45,679 nucleotides of DNA from an uncultured Clostridia bacterium (GCA_947630455.1 CANRHP010000008.1:1-45679), one strand, 5' to 3'. Shown: positions 13,585 through 22,803, numbered from the stretch's first letter. A program made the numbers and translations. The notes: generated from the letters alone by a model not told the origin.

Positions 13585-15219
13585 CTATTTTTTTACAGTA
13601 TCCTCAACCGTTTCAATTTGCAAAGAAACAGGATCGGGCTGTTTGCCGAGAATTTCCTGCAATTCACTGCAGGTCGCGGCTTCGTTGAAGGTTTGAGTGA
13701 TAATGGACAAGGTATCTCCTACATGCATTTTACGCTCGCCGTCGTCATCCATACGGGCAACATCGCCGGCGACTATTTCGCTGACTTTGGTGTTTGCAGG
13801 CCACAGCACGTCACGTACGGCTTTGCCCACTGCGAATGCACCGGATTGCACTGTGTACACAAGACGCAGTATGACAGGCTCCTTGTCCTTGTTCTGCTTG
13901 TGGATCATGCGCTCCAAAAGCACATCATAGAGCGGCTCCACCTTGAAAATTTCACACAGGAAATAACTTATGAATACTGTTATCGCCACGTAGAACAGGT
14001 TGGAAAAGCTCCAAGTGCTCTCAACCATAAACACAAGCGCCGTAAGCGGAGCGCGAGTTGTCGCGCCCATAAACGCCGACATGGTCAGCATTACAACGGT
14101 AGGGAACAACGCGCCGTCCATACCCATCGCTACGAATGCGTTTCCCAACAGTGCACCAAGCAGCGCTCCGATAGATAACATCGGAATAAACACACCTCCG
14201 GTCGCGCCGCTGCCTGTGGAAAAAGCTATCATAAAAAAGCGTATCGCAAGCAAAGCAAAAATAATTTTCCAACTGAAATTTGCGCTGTCGGCAAGACGCA
14301 CGATCAATCCGCCGCCGCCAAACAAAGCGTCCGTGCCGTCAAAGTTTCCGAAAGCCAACAAACCGATTGCCGCCGTAAGCACAAACACAATGATCAAACG
14401 GACCCATTGAGGAACCTTTTTGAGTTTTGTGTCGTAGAACTTGCCAATCCAAAACACGAGGTGGTTGTATCCGATTGCCAACCCTCCTACCGCAATGCCG
14501 AGCAGCAGCGGCACCCAGATATCTTTAAGCTCAAAAGCGGCGGTAAACTCGACGGCAAACAGCGGTATAGAATGCTCACCAAGTGCAAGAGTCCACAAAT
14601 TTGACGCTGTAACGCCGAAAAGCACACTGCTCATTGCCATTAGAAATATCATGGGGGTAAAGCGCTTGTGCGCTTCTTCCAGTGCAAACAGTATACCTGT
14701 AACAGGTGCGGAGGTGGCTACGGCAAAGCCCGCGCACGCACCACCCGTCATGATGTAGCGATCCCAACTGTTGTGTGAAAGCGGCAGCTTGCAAGTTCCG
14801 CCGCCTATTGCCGTACCCAATAGCACGCTCGGCCCCTCGCTGCCGAGAGGCAATCCGGCAAAAAAGCTTATCCAACTGTTGACTATGACCGCTATTCCCG
14901 TGCGAAGCCATCTGAAAGTAAGCAATCCCCGCAGCACACCCTCCGCGCGCGGAATACCTCCGCCCATCGTTTCGGGAGCCCATTTTTGCAAAAAATAAGC
15001 GACTACTGCAAGCACTGCCGCACCGGCAACAACAGCGACCGCTATCCATGGGTGAGTCTGCGCGTAGTGATAGATATCCTTGGACCAATCTGTCAGGTGC
15101 TCTGCCATCCATTTGAAAAAATAAACCACTGTGCCGACAAGTAAACCGGTAAAAGCACCGTATACAAAAACCGGCACTATTACATTTTTGAAATAACTTT
15201 TGTAGTCAGTACGTTTCAT
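13585..15219 (-). CDS. ClC-family chloride channel or chloride/proton exchanger
   Basis: This 544-aa integral membrane protein carries the three ClC selectivity motifs: GGGIP (86-90), GSEGP with gating Glu128 (126-130), and GGVFIPM in the second half. The retained gating Glu suggests coupled exchange or gated conduction, but transport mode cannot be fixed from sequence. After the membrane domain, about 100 cytoplasmic residues end in a TrkA-C-like segment (VARMDDDGERKMHVGDTLSI). ATG 15219 is preferred over an in-frame TTG at 15267, because it matches the family N-terminus and sits one base after the HAD gene stop. It is the last gene of the GH95-to-ClC operon. No clear terminator is seen before the ferredoxin gene. 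Confidence 0.92.
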   Translation of the reverse strand: MKRTDYKSYFKNVIVPVFVYGAFTGLLVGTVVYFFKWMAEHLTDWSKDIYHYAQTHPWIAVAVVAGAAVLAVVAYFLQKWAPETMGGGIPRAEGVLRGLLTFRWLRTGIAVIVNSWISFFAGLPLGSEGPSVLLGTAIGGGTCKLPLSHNSWDRYIMTGGACAGFAVATSAPVTGILFALEEAHKRFTPMIFLMAMSSVLFGVTASNLWTLALGEHSIPLFAVEFTAAFELKDIWVPLLLGIAVGGLAIGYNHLVFWIGKFYDTKLKKVPQWVRLIIVFVLTAAIGLLAFGNFDGTDALFGGGGLIVRLADSANFSWKIIFALLAIRFFMIAFSTGSGATGGVFIPMLSIGALLGALLGNAFVAMGMDGALFPTVVMLTMSAFMGATTRAPLTALVFMVESTWSFSNLFYVAITVFISYFLCEIFKVEPLYDVLLERMIHKQNKDKEPVILRLVYTVQSGAFAVGKAVRDVLWPANTKVSEIVAGDVARMDDDGERKMHVGDTLSIITQTFNEAATCSELQEILGKQPDPVSLQIETVEDTVKK

Positions 15220-15220
15220 A

Positions 15221-15868
15221 TCAAATAAGTAACTCCGTAATTTCTTTTGGCGAGGAAACAATCGCAATAGGATGAGCCGCTATGAGCTCCGACTCTTTAC
15301 CGAATCCGTAGGTTACGGCGACGGCGTCTATGCCGCAGTCGCGTGCGCCTTGTATATCGTGATATGTATCTCCTATCATCAGGCACAAGGATTTGTCCCA
15401 GTTGTGATCCTCGATAAGCTGTGCTATTACGTCTCGTTTGAAACCGCGCCGTTCTGTCTGTCCGTAGACGTAATCGAAATAATCCGTCAACCCTTTACAT
15501 TGCAGGCTTTTGACCACATGCGGCTCGTACTTGCTGGAGGCGATAGCTAAAATATATCTGCCGCTGTGCTTCAAGGCGGTAAGCACATCAACTATTCCTT
15601 CATAAAGAGTGCTGTTTGCGGCGGCATTTGTTTGTTCGAAAATCTGTTTGTGCAGATCTATTGCTTCATTGCAGAACTCTTTGCCCAAAAGCCGGGTATA
15701 GCTGTCGTCAAGCGGCGGACCGATGTGCCGTGATAAATCCACGGTGGAAGCATCCACTCCGAAATGAGTAAGCACCGCAGTAAAGGTGGCATATATACCG
15801 GGGGAAGTATCGTTTACGGTACCGTCGAAATCAAAAATGATATATCTGTAGGACTTTGTCGATTTCAT
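15221..15868 (-). CDS. HAD-superfamily phosphatase, phosphoglycolate phosphatase-like
   Basis: This 215-aa protein has all the haloacid-dehalogenase motifs. Motif I is FDFDGTVNDT with the nucleophile Asp, motif II lies in LAIASSKYEP, the Lys is in the region around RRGFKRDVI, and motif IV is MIGDTYHDIQGA. The helical C1 cap between motifs I and II is typical of Gph/PgpX-like enzymes that dephosphorylate small metabolites. The exact substrate is not predictable. The start overlaps the upstream CYTH gene by 4 bases (ATGA), and the stop is one base before the ClC start, so all three are translationally linked. Confidence 0.9.
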   Translation of the reverse strand: MKSTKSYRYIIFDFDGTVNDTSPGIYATFTAVLTHFGVDASTVDLSRHIGPPLDDSYTRLLGKEFCNEAIDLHKQIFEQTNAAANSTLYEGIVDVLTALKHSGRYILAIASSKYEPHVVKSLQCKGLTDYFDYVYGQTERRGFKRDVIAQLIEDHNWDKSLCLMIGDTYHDIQGARDCGIDAVAVTYGFGKESELIAAHPIAIVSSPKEITELLI

Positions 15869-16425
15869 TTGTTCAATGCTTCAAAAAAGCGTTCTGACTT
15901 TGGCTTTGAAGGTCTTTCGACCACGCCATAAGTGTAATAAAGGTAATTTTTGAGCTTGGTAAGCTCGCTTACATCGTTATTTTCACACTCCAATTCATAA
16001 TCGGTATTGCCCAAATAAACATTTTTATCAAGCTCCAACAACAAGCCGATCATTACGAACTTGGTGCGATATGTATCCAATTTTCCAACAAGGCGCAGCG
16101 CACTGTCTACTCGAACATTCAGCAATCTACGCATTTCGTCCACCGATACTCCGCGTGTGAGTATGTAGTTGGCATGCTCAGAGCTTATCTCACACTCGCG
16201 TTCGTCACAGACCATTACGCTGTCTGCAGATGTAAGACGCCGTTTGTATCCCAACAAATAGGTATCTCCTTTTTGACGAAGGCGTACCATGGTGTCACAC
16301 GGCATTGCCGGATAGGAAAAATAGAAATTGCTTTGCAATTGCGGATGTGCGTTGGAAGCGTCCACAAGCAGAGCGTATTCCCTTTCCGTAAGCTGCAATT
16401 TAAGCTCCTGTTCGATATTTTTCAT
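15865..16425 (-). CDS. CYTH domain protein (triphosphate-tunnel metalloenzyme family)
   Basis: This 186-aa protein has the CYTH signature near its start, EQELKLQL (the ExExK motif). Characteristic basic and acidic strands follow: TMVRLRQKGDTYLLGYKRR, then EREC, RTKF and LELDKN. In this family the charged residues line a tunnel that binds triphosphates with divalent metal. Members act as thiamine triphosphatase, inorganic triphosphatase or adenylate cyclase. The size and YjbK-like layout fit a small triphosphatase. It overlaps nrdR by one base (TGATG) and the HAD gene by 4 bases. Confidence 0.88.
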   Translation of the reverse strand: MKNIEQELKLQLTEREYALLVDASNAHPQLQSNFYFSYPAMPCDTMVRLRQKGDTYLLGYKRRLTSADSVMVCDERECEISSEHANYILTRGVSVDEMRRLLNVRVDSALRLVGKLDTYRTKFVMIGLLLELDKNVYLGNTDYELECENNDVSELTKLKNYLYYTYGVVERPSKPKSERFFEALNK

Positions 16426-16901
16426 CAGCGTTTTTTCTTCCCCTTGTTGCCCGAGTTGAAAATCTTGTTCATTTCCTCAAAAAAGGTGGCGCTGTCCTTA
16501 AACTGACGGTAAACTGCGGCGAAACGAATGTATGCAACGTCGTCCAACTCCTTCAATTGTTCCATCACGAGGTCGCCTATTTTTTGCGAAGTAATTTCCT
16601 CATCCAGACTGTTGTAAAGAACTTTTTCGACGTTGTCCACGAGAGCGTCTATCTGCGCCATTGATATGGGGCGCTTTTCGCAGGAGCGCAAAACTCCGTT
16701 TTTAATTTTAGAGCGATCGTAAATTTGCCGCGTTCCATCCCGCTTGATCACAAGAAACGGCACCGTTTCGATAGTTTCGAATGTGGTAAAACGGCGGCCG
16801 CAGTTGATACACTCGCGACGTCTGCGGATACTCTTGCCGTCGTCGGTGGAACGTGAATCTATCACTTTGCTGTCCTCACAGCCACAGTACATACATTTCA
16901 T
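16425..16901 (-). CDS. nrdR: Transcriptional repressor NrdR
   Basis: This 158-aa protein has the family N-terminus MKCMYCGCEDSKVIDSR, a four-Cys zinc ribbon completed by CINCGRRFTTFE. The ATP-cone domain follows (about 48-138, including LVIKRDGTRQIYDRSKI). NrdR senses ATP/dATP and represses ribonucleotide reductase genes. I set the start at ATG 16901, preceded by GGAGG. A longer frame to 17102 would overlap purC and adds unrelated residues. No ribonucleotide reductase gene is in the window, so its targets are elsewhere. Confidence 0.96.
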   Translation of the reverse strand: MKCMYCGCEDSKVIDSRSTDDGKSIRRRRECINCGRRFTTFETIETVPFLVIKRDGTRQIYDRSKIKNGVLRSCEKRPISMAQIDALVDNVEKVLYNSLDEEITSQKIGDLVMEQLKELDDVAYIRFAAVYRQFKDSATFFEEMNKIFNSGNKGKKKR

Positions 16902-16914
16902 AGTCCATCCTCCG

Positions 16915-17622
16915 TCAGTAATTTGTAATCTGTTTAAGCAAAGCAAGCAGGCGTTCGTACTCCAACTCCGGGTTTTTACCATCATTGTCCATACGGCGAA
17001 GTGTGTTTTTATCCCAAAAACGCGCAACGTTAGGTGAAATTTCGTCGGCGACAAGCAATCTGCCAGAGACGCGCCCAAATTCCACCTTAAAATCAGCGAC
17101 AATAATACCCACTTCCTTCATAAGGTCCGTAAGCACCTTGTTGATCCGCATTGCGTTGTAGCACATTGTGGACATTTCTTCCTGAGTACACAATTCCATT
17201 GCATAGGCATGATATTCGTTTATTACAGGATCGCCGAGATCGTCATTTTTGTAGCAGAATTCCAAAACGGGAGACTTGAGTTTTTTGTGATACTCCAAGC
17301 CCAACCTGTCGCACATTGCACCTGCGGAATAACTACGCACTACCACCTCGATAGGCAACATTTCCGCAAGCTTGACCACCATTGAGTTGTCCGAGTACTT
17401 GCTTACAAATGCGGTGGGTATGTTGTTGTCCTCCAACACCTGCATGAGTATCACATTGATTTGATTTGCAAGCGCACCCTTACCGTCAAAGTACTGCTTG
17501 TGCTTGCTGTGATACATGATAGCGTCATCGTAGAACTCGGCTATTGCCAGCTTTGGATCGTTTGTTGCCCAAAGCCGTTTGGTTTTACCTTCGGAAATGA
17601 GGTTAAGCTTTTCCAATTTCAT
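16915..17622 (-). CDS. purC: Phosphoribosylaminoimidazole-succinocarboxamide (SAICAR) synthase
   Basis: This 235-aa enzyme joins aspartate to CAIR in purine biosynthesis using ATP. Family motifs are present: EGKTKRLW (phosphate-binding strand), FDGKGALANQIN, EVVVRSYSAGAMCDRLG and VADEISPNVARFWD near the C-terminus. Length is normal for the short bacterial form. The motifs differ somewhat from enterobacterial PurC (YSAGA where VAAGS is common), so this is a divergent branch. It sits between a GH95-like gene (7-base gap) and nrdR (13-base gap). No other pur gene is adjacent, which is unusual. Confidence 0.93.
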   Translation of the reverse strand: MKLEKLNLISEGKTKRLWATNDPKLAIAEFYDDAIMYHSKHKQYFDGKGALANQINVILMQVLEDNNIPTAFVSKYSDNSMVVKLAEMLPIEVVVRSYSAGAMCDRLGLEYHKKLKSPVLEFCYKNDDLGDPVINEYHAYAMELCTQEEMSTMCYNAMRINKVLTDLMKEVGIIVADFKVEFGRVSGRLLVADEISPNVARFWDKNTLRRMDNDGKNPELEYERLLALLKQITNY

Positions 17623-17629
17623 AACACAC

Positions 17630-19993
17630 CTATTTGGTTTTATATAGCAATTCTACTTTTTTGCCTGCGGGTACTGTAAGCTCAAAGTTGTTGCCCTGCG
17701 GTTTAAATGGCAAAGAAGATTTAGTAAGTTTTTTTATAAAGTCCGGCAAATAAATATGTATGTCGGTATCCTTTTTACATTCGAGCGTCACGCGAAGCGT
17801 TTTTTTGTATGAATCGAAGAACGCCGCAGCCTCCACGCCGTTTTCCGTTAGAAAACCGTCAAAGCTTGCGCTGCCCCACGCCTCCGGCAATGCGGGAAAC
17901 ACACTCAACGTATTGCCGCAGCTGTACATCAACATTTGCTGTACCGCATGGGCAAAAGTCATATTTACGTTCAGCTGCACAGGCGTCCAAACACCGCTTC
18001 CGCACACACCCATACCACGCCAATCCTTGTCCACAAATACAAGATTGTTCATAACGCAGCCGCGCACGGCGTTGGTAAGACTTTCGTTAGCCTTGCCGCT
18101 TTCACCGAGACGAGCGTACACTGCAGCAAGTACCGTCATATTGAAGCTGTTTTGCTGGGCGGGATTACCGCGCTTTTTGTCGGCGGTGAGTATGTAGTGA
18201 TTTTTGGTTTCGTCATCGGACAAAAAACTAATTTCTTCGCCGAAATAAACGGGATACAATGTGCCATTGGATATACCTGTGTAATCCGCGGAAATCAATG
18301 AATTTACAAACTCACGGAAGGTACCGTCGCTGGCAATCTGTTTGTCGGGAAAGCCCTCCAACAGCTTTTGCCACACAGCAAGTCTGCCCTTAACGTTGTT
18401 GGCTTTACACGCCTCGACAAGATTTGTCAGCAGATCCTTAGCAAGCGCCAATTCCAGAGCGCTGTTTTTTGCCACAAACGGGCGGTCAGTAATACCCCAG
18501 CCGTCGGCTATCCGCATCGGAAGTGCCGAGGGACTCATTTCCAACCCGCTATCCGTGTGGCTGATGAAATCCTCATAAAACTGCGCGACCTCCTTCATGA
18601 AGGGTATTAGTCTGTTTTTGAGAAATTTGGTATTACTGCTGTATTTAGCGTATTTGTAATACAGATTGGCGATCCATGCCGCACAACCGGAAAAATGAAT
18701 GGCAAAAATATCTGTACTGCCCAATCTTCCCGTATACGGAGCGGCAACTACAGGGACAACAATACCTCGACAGCCGAATATACGTTGAGCGTTGTTGCGG
18801 TAGTCTCCCAGGTTGTTCCAAAAATACTCAAATGAGCGTTCGAAGCCGCCCATCATGTTGCCTTGCAGCCTGTGCAGCAAGCTCATTTCCAGTTCGCCGC
18901 CTGCAGATACAAATGCGCGATATGGCTTGTAACAGCCGTTCCACAGCCCGCATGGCCCCATAAATCCCTCTTCGGGAATACCCGATACCGTTAAGTATCT
19001 TGCAAAACGATACATGCGTGCTACAAGCTGCGGCGGCAAAACGCCGCTGTCCACCTGTAAAAGAAGATTTTCCACATTGACGTTTTCCGCCTTGCCCAAC
19101 TGCAATGAAGCCGTGCCGTAAAGCTTTGAGTGCAGCGCAGCGTGTGCTTTAAACAGTTTTTCGTAACCGTCCTTACAACTGTCCAGCTGCAGTTTGAGAT
19201 TGCTCCATTCCCTTTCACGTGAGCCGCTTGCAAAAACCTTGACAAGAATCAACACACTCTGAGCATGCAGCACATCTACATAGTCCTCTTCGGCGCGAAC
19301 GCTGCCGCCCAATATATGCAGCTTTGCTACTGCACCAAAGTCGGTGCCGTTGTCGTCGTTACGGGCGGCAAAACACATATTTTGCCTGTCGTATTTGACG
19401 CTTGTTCCCTCCGGTATGTCGCAAAGCCCTTCATAAGTATGCGAATTGACACGATGCATCAACCGAAAGCTTAAGCGAACACTCACCGTACCGTTTCCCT
19501 GTTTTGTAATGCGGTAAGCGAACAAATTGTCGGCGCGCGACACGAATGAACAGCGCTTGTAACGAGTGTCTCCTACGTTGTAGCTGACGGTGACTTCACC
19601 TTTTGCCATATCCAGCTTTCGTTCGAAATTCCCTGTAACGTCATTTTGATCGAACAACATATTCAGTTCGCACAAAGGAAGGGGATATGCAGCCTGAGGA
19701 CGGAAATTTTTTTGCTTGAGTGCAGAAGGAATGACATTTTGTGCACCCAAGAAGTCACCGTCATCAATTTTGCGCTTTGTTTCCTCGATACGATCTGAAA
19801 CGTCGGGAACCACTGTCGTGCGCCCACGCCAGCTCAGCGTTGCCTCGTTGAACAATATTTTTTCTTCCGAAGCACCGCCGTATACGTTCGCGCCCATTTT
19901 ACCGTTGCCGAGGTACAGTCCCTCACGCCATTTTTCTCCCCACCAGCGGGCAGGCGTGCAAAATTTCAAAATGTCGTCAAAATTGTTCGGCAT
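17630..19993 (-). CDS. GH95-like glycoside hydrolase, catalytic residues apparently altered
   Basis: This 787-aa protein follows the GH95 (alpha-L-fucosidase/galactosidase) plan. It has an N-terminal beta domain starting WREGLYLGNGKMGANVYGG and ILFNEATLSWRG, a linker, an (alpha/alpha)6 barrel and a C-terminal beta domain. There is no signal peptide, so it should act in the cytoplasm. In studied GH95 enzymes a catalytic Glu lies in a SPEN motif and an Asp in a QIDGNFG motif. At the matching places this protein seems to read SPSALPMR (about residue 484) and VQLNVNMT (about 673). It may have another specificity or be inactive. A consensus promoter (20030-20058) makes it the first gene of the purC-nrdR operon. 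Confidence 0.78.
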   Translation of the reverse strand: MPNNFDDILKFCTPARWWGEKWREGLYLGNGKMGANVYGGASEEKILFNEATLSWRGRTTVVPDVSDRIEETKRKIDDGDFLGAQNVIPSALKQKNFRPQAAYPLPLCELNMLFDQNDVTGNFERKLDMAKGEVTVSYNVGDTRYKRCSFVSRADNLFAYRITKQGNGTVSVRLSFRLMHRVNSHTYEGLCDIPEGTSVKYDRQNMCFAARNDDNGTDFGAVAKLHILGGSVRAEEDYVDVLHAQSVLILVKVFASGSREREWSNLKLQLDSCKDGYEKLFKAHAALHSKLYGTASLQLGKAENVNVENLLLQVDSGVLPPQLVARMYRFARYLTVSGIPEEGFMGPCGLWNGCYKPYRAFVSAGGELEMSLLHRLQGNMMGGFERSFEYFWNNLGDYRNNAQRIFGCRGIVVPVVAAPYTGRLGSTDIFAIHFSGCAAWIANLYYKYAKYSSNTKFLKNRLIPFMKEVAQFYEDFISHTDSGLEMSPSALPMRIADGWGITDRPFVAKNSALELALAKDLLTNLVEACKANNVKGRLAVWQKLLEGFPDKQIASDGTFREFVNSLISADYTGISNGTLYPVYFGEEISFLSDDETKNHYILTADKKRGNPAQQNSFNMTVLAAVYARLGESGKANESLTNAVRGCVMNNLVFVDKDWRGMGVCGSGVWTPVQLNVNMTFAHAVQQMLMYSCGNTLSVFPALPEAWGSASFDGFLTENGVEAAAFFDSYKKTLRVTLECKKDTDIHIYLPDFIKKLTKSSLPFKPQGNNFELTVPAGKKVELLYKTK

Positions 19994-20029
19994 AAAAACT
20001 CCAGATCGTGCATATTATCACAGTGTAAT

Positions 20030-20058
20030 ATTATACTCAAATTGTACTATATTGTCAA
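20030..20058 (-). promoter_or_regulatory. Consensus promoter of the GH95-purC-nrdR-CYTH-HAD-ClC operon
   Basis: On the minus strand a perfect TTGACA (20053-20058) and a perfect TATAAT (20030-20035) are separated by 17 bases. The leader is about 30 bases with a GGAG site before the ATG. Confidence 0.85.
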
Positions 20059-20087
20059 TGTGGTCACGCAAATTTTGCCTATCGGAA

Positions 20088-20121
20088 TAACAATAAGCGA
20101 ACTGCAATAAATGCAGTTCGC
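20088..20121 (-). terminator. Terminator of the pdp/peptidase E-like operon
   Basis: A perfect 10-bp stem (GCGAACTGCA/TGCAGTTCGC, 5-base loop) is followed on the minus strand by the T-rich TTATTGTTATT. It lies 45 bases after the stop codon at 20166. Confidence 0.78.
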
Positions 20122-20165
20122 CATTTTCTTTACGTTGACTTTCTGTAAGTTGATGTTGCTGATAA

Positions 20166-20822
20166 TCAATCCTGCTCAACGCTGCCCATTAGCGTCAGTT
20201 TGCCATCCGTCAGCAACAAGCCGCCTTCGTGCCACATACGATATACCGGCATACCGTGCTCGAGTGTTGCCCTTTCCGCACATCGTTTTTGAATATCGGT
20301 TGCAAGATAGTGGACCTCAATATCCAGTCCCTCGACCAATCCCAAACCCTGCCAAATACCGTAGCTGTCGTAGTCCTCGTCCGGTGTGATATGATATGTT
20401 CCCAACTGTAGCATTGCACCCGCCGAAGCTCCAGCAACAATGCCTTCAAAATTCTTGACGGCTTGCGTCAATCCCAATTTGTCCAAACGCGCAATAGCTT
20501 TTTCCGGCATACCGCCAGTAAAAAACAACATTTTTGCTCCCGCAATTTGCGCAAGATGATCGGATCCGTCATAGGGATTGAGCCACTCTATATCCTTTTC
20601 CTTGTACCCGTATGAAATAAACGGACGAAGTATATTGTCGTACTTTTCGCCGCCTTTGCCGTAAATAGTGAGCCAACTACGGTTATCCGTTGCCTGACTT
20701 TCGCGGTAAGCAAGGGGCAAAATAAGTACGTGAGGATGATTTTGCAACAAATTATCCAGATGCGGACGCGCCCAATCGCCGTCAAAATTGTAATAATTTA
20801 GCAAAATGTTCGCTTTTGTCAT
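20166..20822 (-). CDS. Peptidase S51 (dipeptidase E)-like protein
   Basis: This 218-aa protein resembles the peptidase E / cyanophycinase family, serine peptidases with a class I glutamine-amidotransferase-like fold. The motif FFTGGMPEKAIARL and the nucleophile GASAGA (Ser133) are present. A His/Glu-containing C-terminal half (LDIEVHYLATD) completes the probable active site. Family enzymes hydrolyse Asp-X dipeptides or are uncharacterised homologues. It overlaps the preceding phosphorylase gene by one base (TGATG), so the two are co-translated. The functional link between them is not obvious. Confidence 0.85.
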   Translation of the reverse strand: MTKANILLNYYNFDGDWARPHLDNLLQNHPHVLILPLAYRESQATDNRSWLTIYGKGGEKYDNILRPFISYGYKEKDIEWLNPYDGSDHLAQIAGAKMLFFTGGMPEKAIARLDKLGLTQAVKNFEGIVAGASAGAMLQLGTYHITPDEDYDSYGIWQGLGLVEGLDIEVHYLATDIQKRCAERATLEHGMPVYRMWHEGGLLLTDGKLTLMGSVEQD

Positions 20823-22138
20823 CAGTACAGCTCCACACCGTCTTTGCTTACGTAGGCATAGGCGATTTTATGCTCGGCGGGCTTATCACAACCGATCGTG
20901 ATGGCATTTTCAATTAGAGCCTTCGCCTCGGACAAGCCCCTGCCGCCGTTGTGGAACACTTCGCAAAGCACATCGCCGCGCTTGACGCTGCTGCCTATTG
21001 CAACATGCATAATTACACCCACAGAGAAGTCGATAGTATCGCTCTTGGTCATACGTCCGCCGCCGAGATGAGTGACTGCTCTGCCTATATCGGCTGCCAC
21101 CATTGCGGTCACATAGCCGTCTGTTTTTGCCGTTACCACGTCGCGAGTTCCTATTGCGAACTTATCGGGATTGAGAATATAGCTTGGATCGCCATGCTGC
21201 GCCTGCACCATTTCCGCAAATTTATTGAGTGCGCTGCCACTGTCAATAGCTTCTTGAAAAGCTTCATTTGCGGTAACGAGGTTATATTTGCCCGTCAACG
21301 TCAACAAACGCAAAGCAACCTCGCGAATTTCATAATACAGGCGGTTCTTTTTGCCCTTAAGTACATCCACAATGCCGATGATTTCCAAGCTGTTTCCCAC
21401 ATGATCGCTCAGAGGCTGCTGCATATCTGTAATAAGGGCGCCTATCCTCTTGCCTGCAAGAGTGCCTATCGCCACCATCTTGGTTGCCAATTCCAATGCG
21501 CTTTCGGGATCGGGCATAAACGCTCCGCTTCCATACTTGACATCCAACAATATAGTATCCGAACCGCTTGCAAGCTTTTTACTCATTATACTTGCGCAGA
21601 TTAGCGGAATGGAATTTACCGTACCGGTAACGTCGCGCAAGGCATAGATCTTTTTATCGGCGGGAGCCAAGTTTGCCGTTTGCCCAATTACCGCGCACCC
21701 TACACGTTTTACCACTTGGAAAAACTCATCTTCGGACAATGCAGTGTCAAAGCCGGGGATACTTTCCAGCTTATCTATGGTGCCTCCCGTAAAGCCCAAG
21801 CCGCGGCCGCTCATTTTTGCGACATACACACCGCAGCAGGCAAGTATCGGAGCAAGCGCCAACGTCGTGCTGTCCCCTATGCCTCCGGTACTGTGCTTAT
21901 CCACCACAATTCCACCGAGCGCAGACATATCCACCACGTCGCCGCTGTGCAGCATGGCGTCCGTCATTTCGAAGGTTTCCCTGTCCGTCATTCCGTTAAG
22001 CAAAATTGCCATCAGCAGCGCCGACATCTGATAGTCAGGAACAGTACCGTTCGTAAACCCATTGATAAAAAACATAATTTCTTCTTTTGTCAGCTCTTGC
22101 TTGTTCTTTTTCTTTTCTATGATATCCAAAATAGTCAT
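20822..22138 (-). CDS. pdp: Pyrimidine-nucleoside phosphorylase
   Basis: This 438-aa protein shows the full thymidine/pyrimidine-nucleoside phosphorylase signature SGRGLGFTGGTIDKLES near residue 110, and the phosphate-binding KHSTGGIGDST. The enzyme splits uridine, thymidine or deoxyuridine with phosphate into base and (deoxy)ribose 1-phosphate for salvage. Domain order is the normal small alpha domain, large alpha/beta domain and C-terminal PYNP domain (from about 345). The start has an AAGGAG site, and the promoter is at 22217-22245. It is followed by the peptidase E-like gene and a terminator. Confidence 0.96.
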   Translation of the reverse strand: MTILDIIEKKKNKQELTKEEIMFFINGFTNGTVPDYQMSALLMAILLNGMTDRETFEMTDAMLHSGDVVDMSALGGIVVDKHSTGGIGDSTTLALAPILACCGVYVAKMSGRGLGFTGGTIDKLESIPGFDTALSEDEFFQVVKRVGCAVIGQTANLAPADKKIYALRDVTGTVNSIPLICASIMSKKLASGSDTILLDVKYGSGAFMPDPESALELATKMVAIGTLAGKRIGALITDMQQPLSDHVGNSLEIIGIVDVLKGKKNRLYYEIREVALRLLTLTGKYNLVTANEAFQEAIDSGSALNKFAEMVQAQHGDPSYILNPDKFAIGTRDVVTAKTDGYVTAMVAADIGRAVTHLGGGRMTKSDTIDFSVGVIMHVAIGSSVKRGDVLCEVFHNGGRGLSEAKALIENAITIGCDKPAEHKIAYAYVSKDGVELY

Positions 22139-22216
22139 GATAAGCTCCTTGTAGATATTAGTTTACATTCCACGCTTACGCCAAAATTAAAAATAAATTC
22201 GATTTGCGTAATATTT

Positions 22217-22245
22217 ATTATATCATATATTTTAGGTTCATTCAA
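22217..22245 (-). promoter_or_regulatory. Promoter of pdp
   Basis: On the minus strand TTGAAT (22240-22245) and a perfect TATAAT (22217-22222) are separated by 17 bases. The leader is about 70 bases long. Confidence 0.7.
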
Positions 22246-22680
22246 TAGCAAAAACAAAATTGACGCACAATTTAATGCAGGCATTTCCAAAATCTAATCG
22301 GAGTTTGCTTTAAATTTTACATATTTTGGGAGGAGAATTTAACAATTTAAAGCAATAAAGACGCAAAGACAACGCATTATATACCGCTTGAGGAAATTTT
22401 TCTGCAAAATTCCATTACTCGAATATAAAATGATTGCATAAGGAGTGTTTGTCAAAAAAGTGTACAAATTGTTTTTTGAATGACGGAAACAATTCTGTAA
22501 ATTTCACCTTCTCTAGTTCGGTAGAAAATCGCTTTTTAAAGTCTATTAATCAATTGCAGCCGATTGACGCCGGTATAGTAGGCATTTGTCTCCAACGTCA
22601 CAATTCGAATAATGTTAAACGCTATAATTCGGGGAAAATTTTTGTTGAAATAGACAAGAAAAATATGTTAAAACAAAATA
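22246..22680. other. Gene-poor AT-rich stretch
   Basis: No convincing gene is present here. A plus-strand frame (ATG 22434, or TTG 22449 after an AAGGAG) runs to 22733 and would encode 94-99 residues of no recognisable family, including KKCTNCFL. Its end runs through the terminator palindrome at 22681-22706, which argues against it. A GGGAGGAG near 22330 has no start codon at a useful distance. The stretch may be the remnant of a lost gene. Confidence 0.5.
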
Positions 22681-22706
22681 GAAGGGCGTCAAATTTGACG
22701 TCCTTC
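22667..22706 (-). terminator. Terminator of the CvpA-like gene
   Basis: A 13-bp palindromic stem with two wobble or mismatch positions (GAAGG, CGTCAAATTTGACG, CCTTC; 22681-22706) is followed on the minus strand by TATTTTGTTTT. It lies 98 bases after the stop codon. Confidence 0.65.
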
Positions 22707-22803
22707 CTTGATTTGCCCAAAGGCGTATTTTGATAGTTATTTGGTTTTGCAAATTTATATTGAAACAACCAATATGTCGTAAAACCCTGTTGAAAACACC
22801 AGA

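Noticed and set aside
13549-14178. Plus-strand open frame opposite the ClC gene
   Set aside because: Shadow of a conserved membrane protein gene; no supporting signals.
16902-17102. N-terminal extension of NrdR
   Set aside because: It overlaps purC, lacks family similarity, and the internal ATG at 16901 has a GGAGG site and the canonical MKCMYCG start.
22434-22733. Plus-strand frame of 94-99 codons with KKCTNCFL
   Set aside because: No family match, weak start signals, and its 3' end is formed by the terminator palindrome of the CvpA-like gene; described only as part of the gene-poor stretch.
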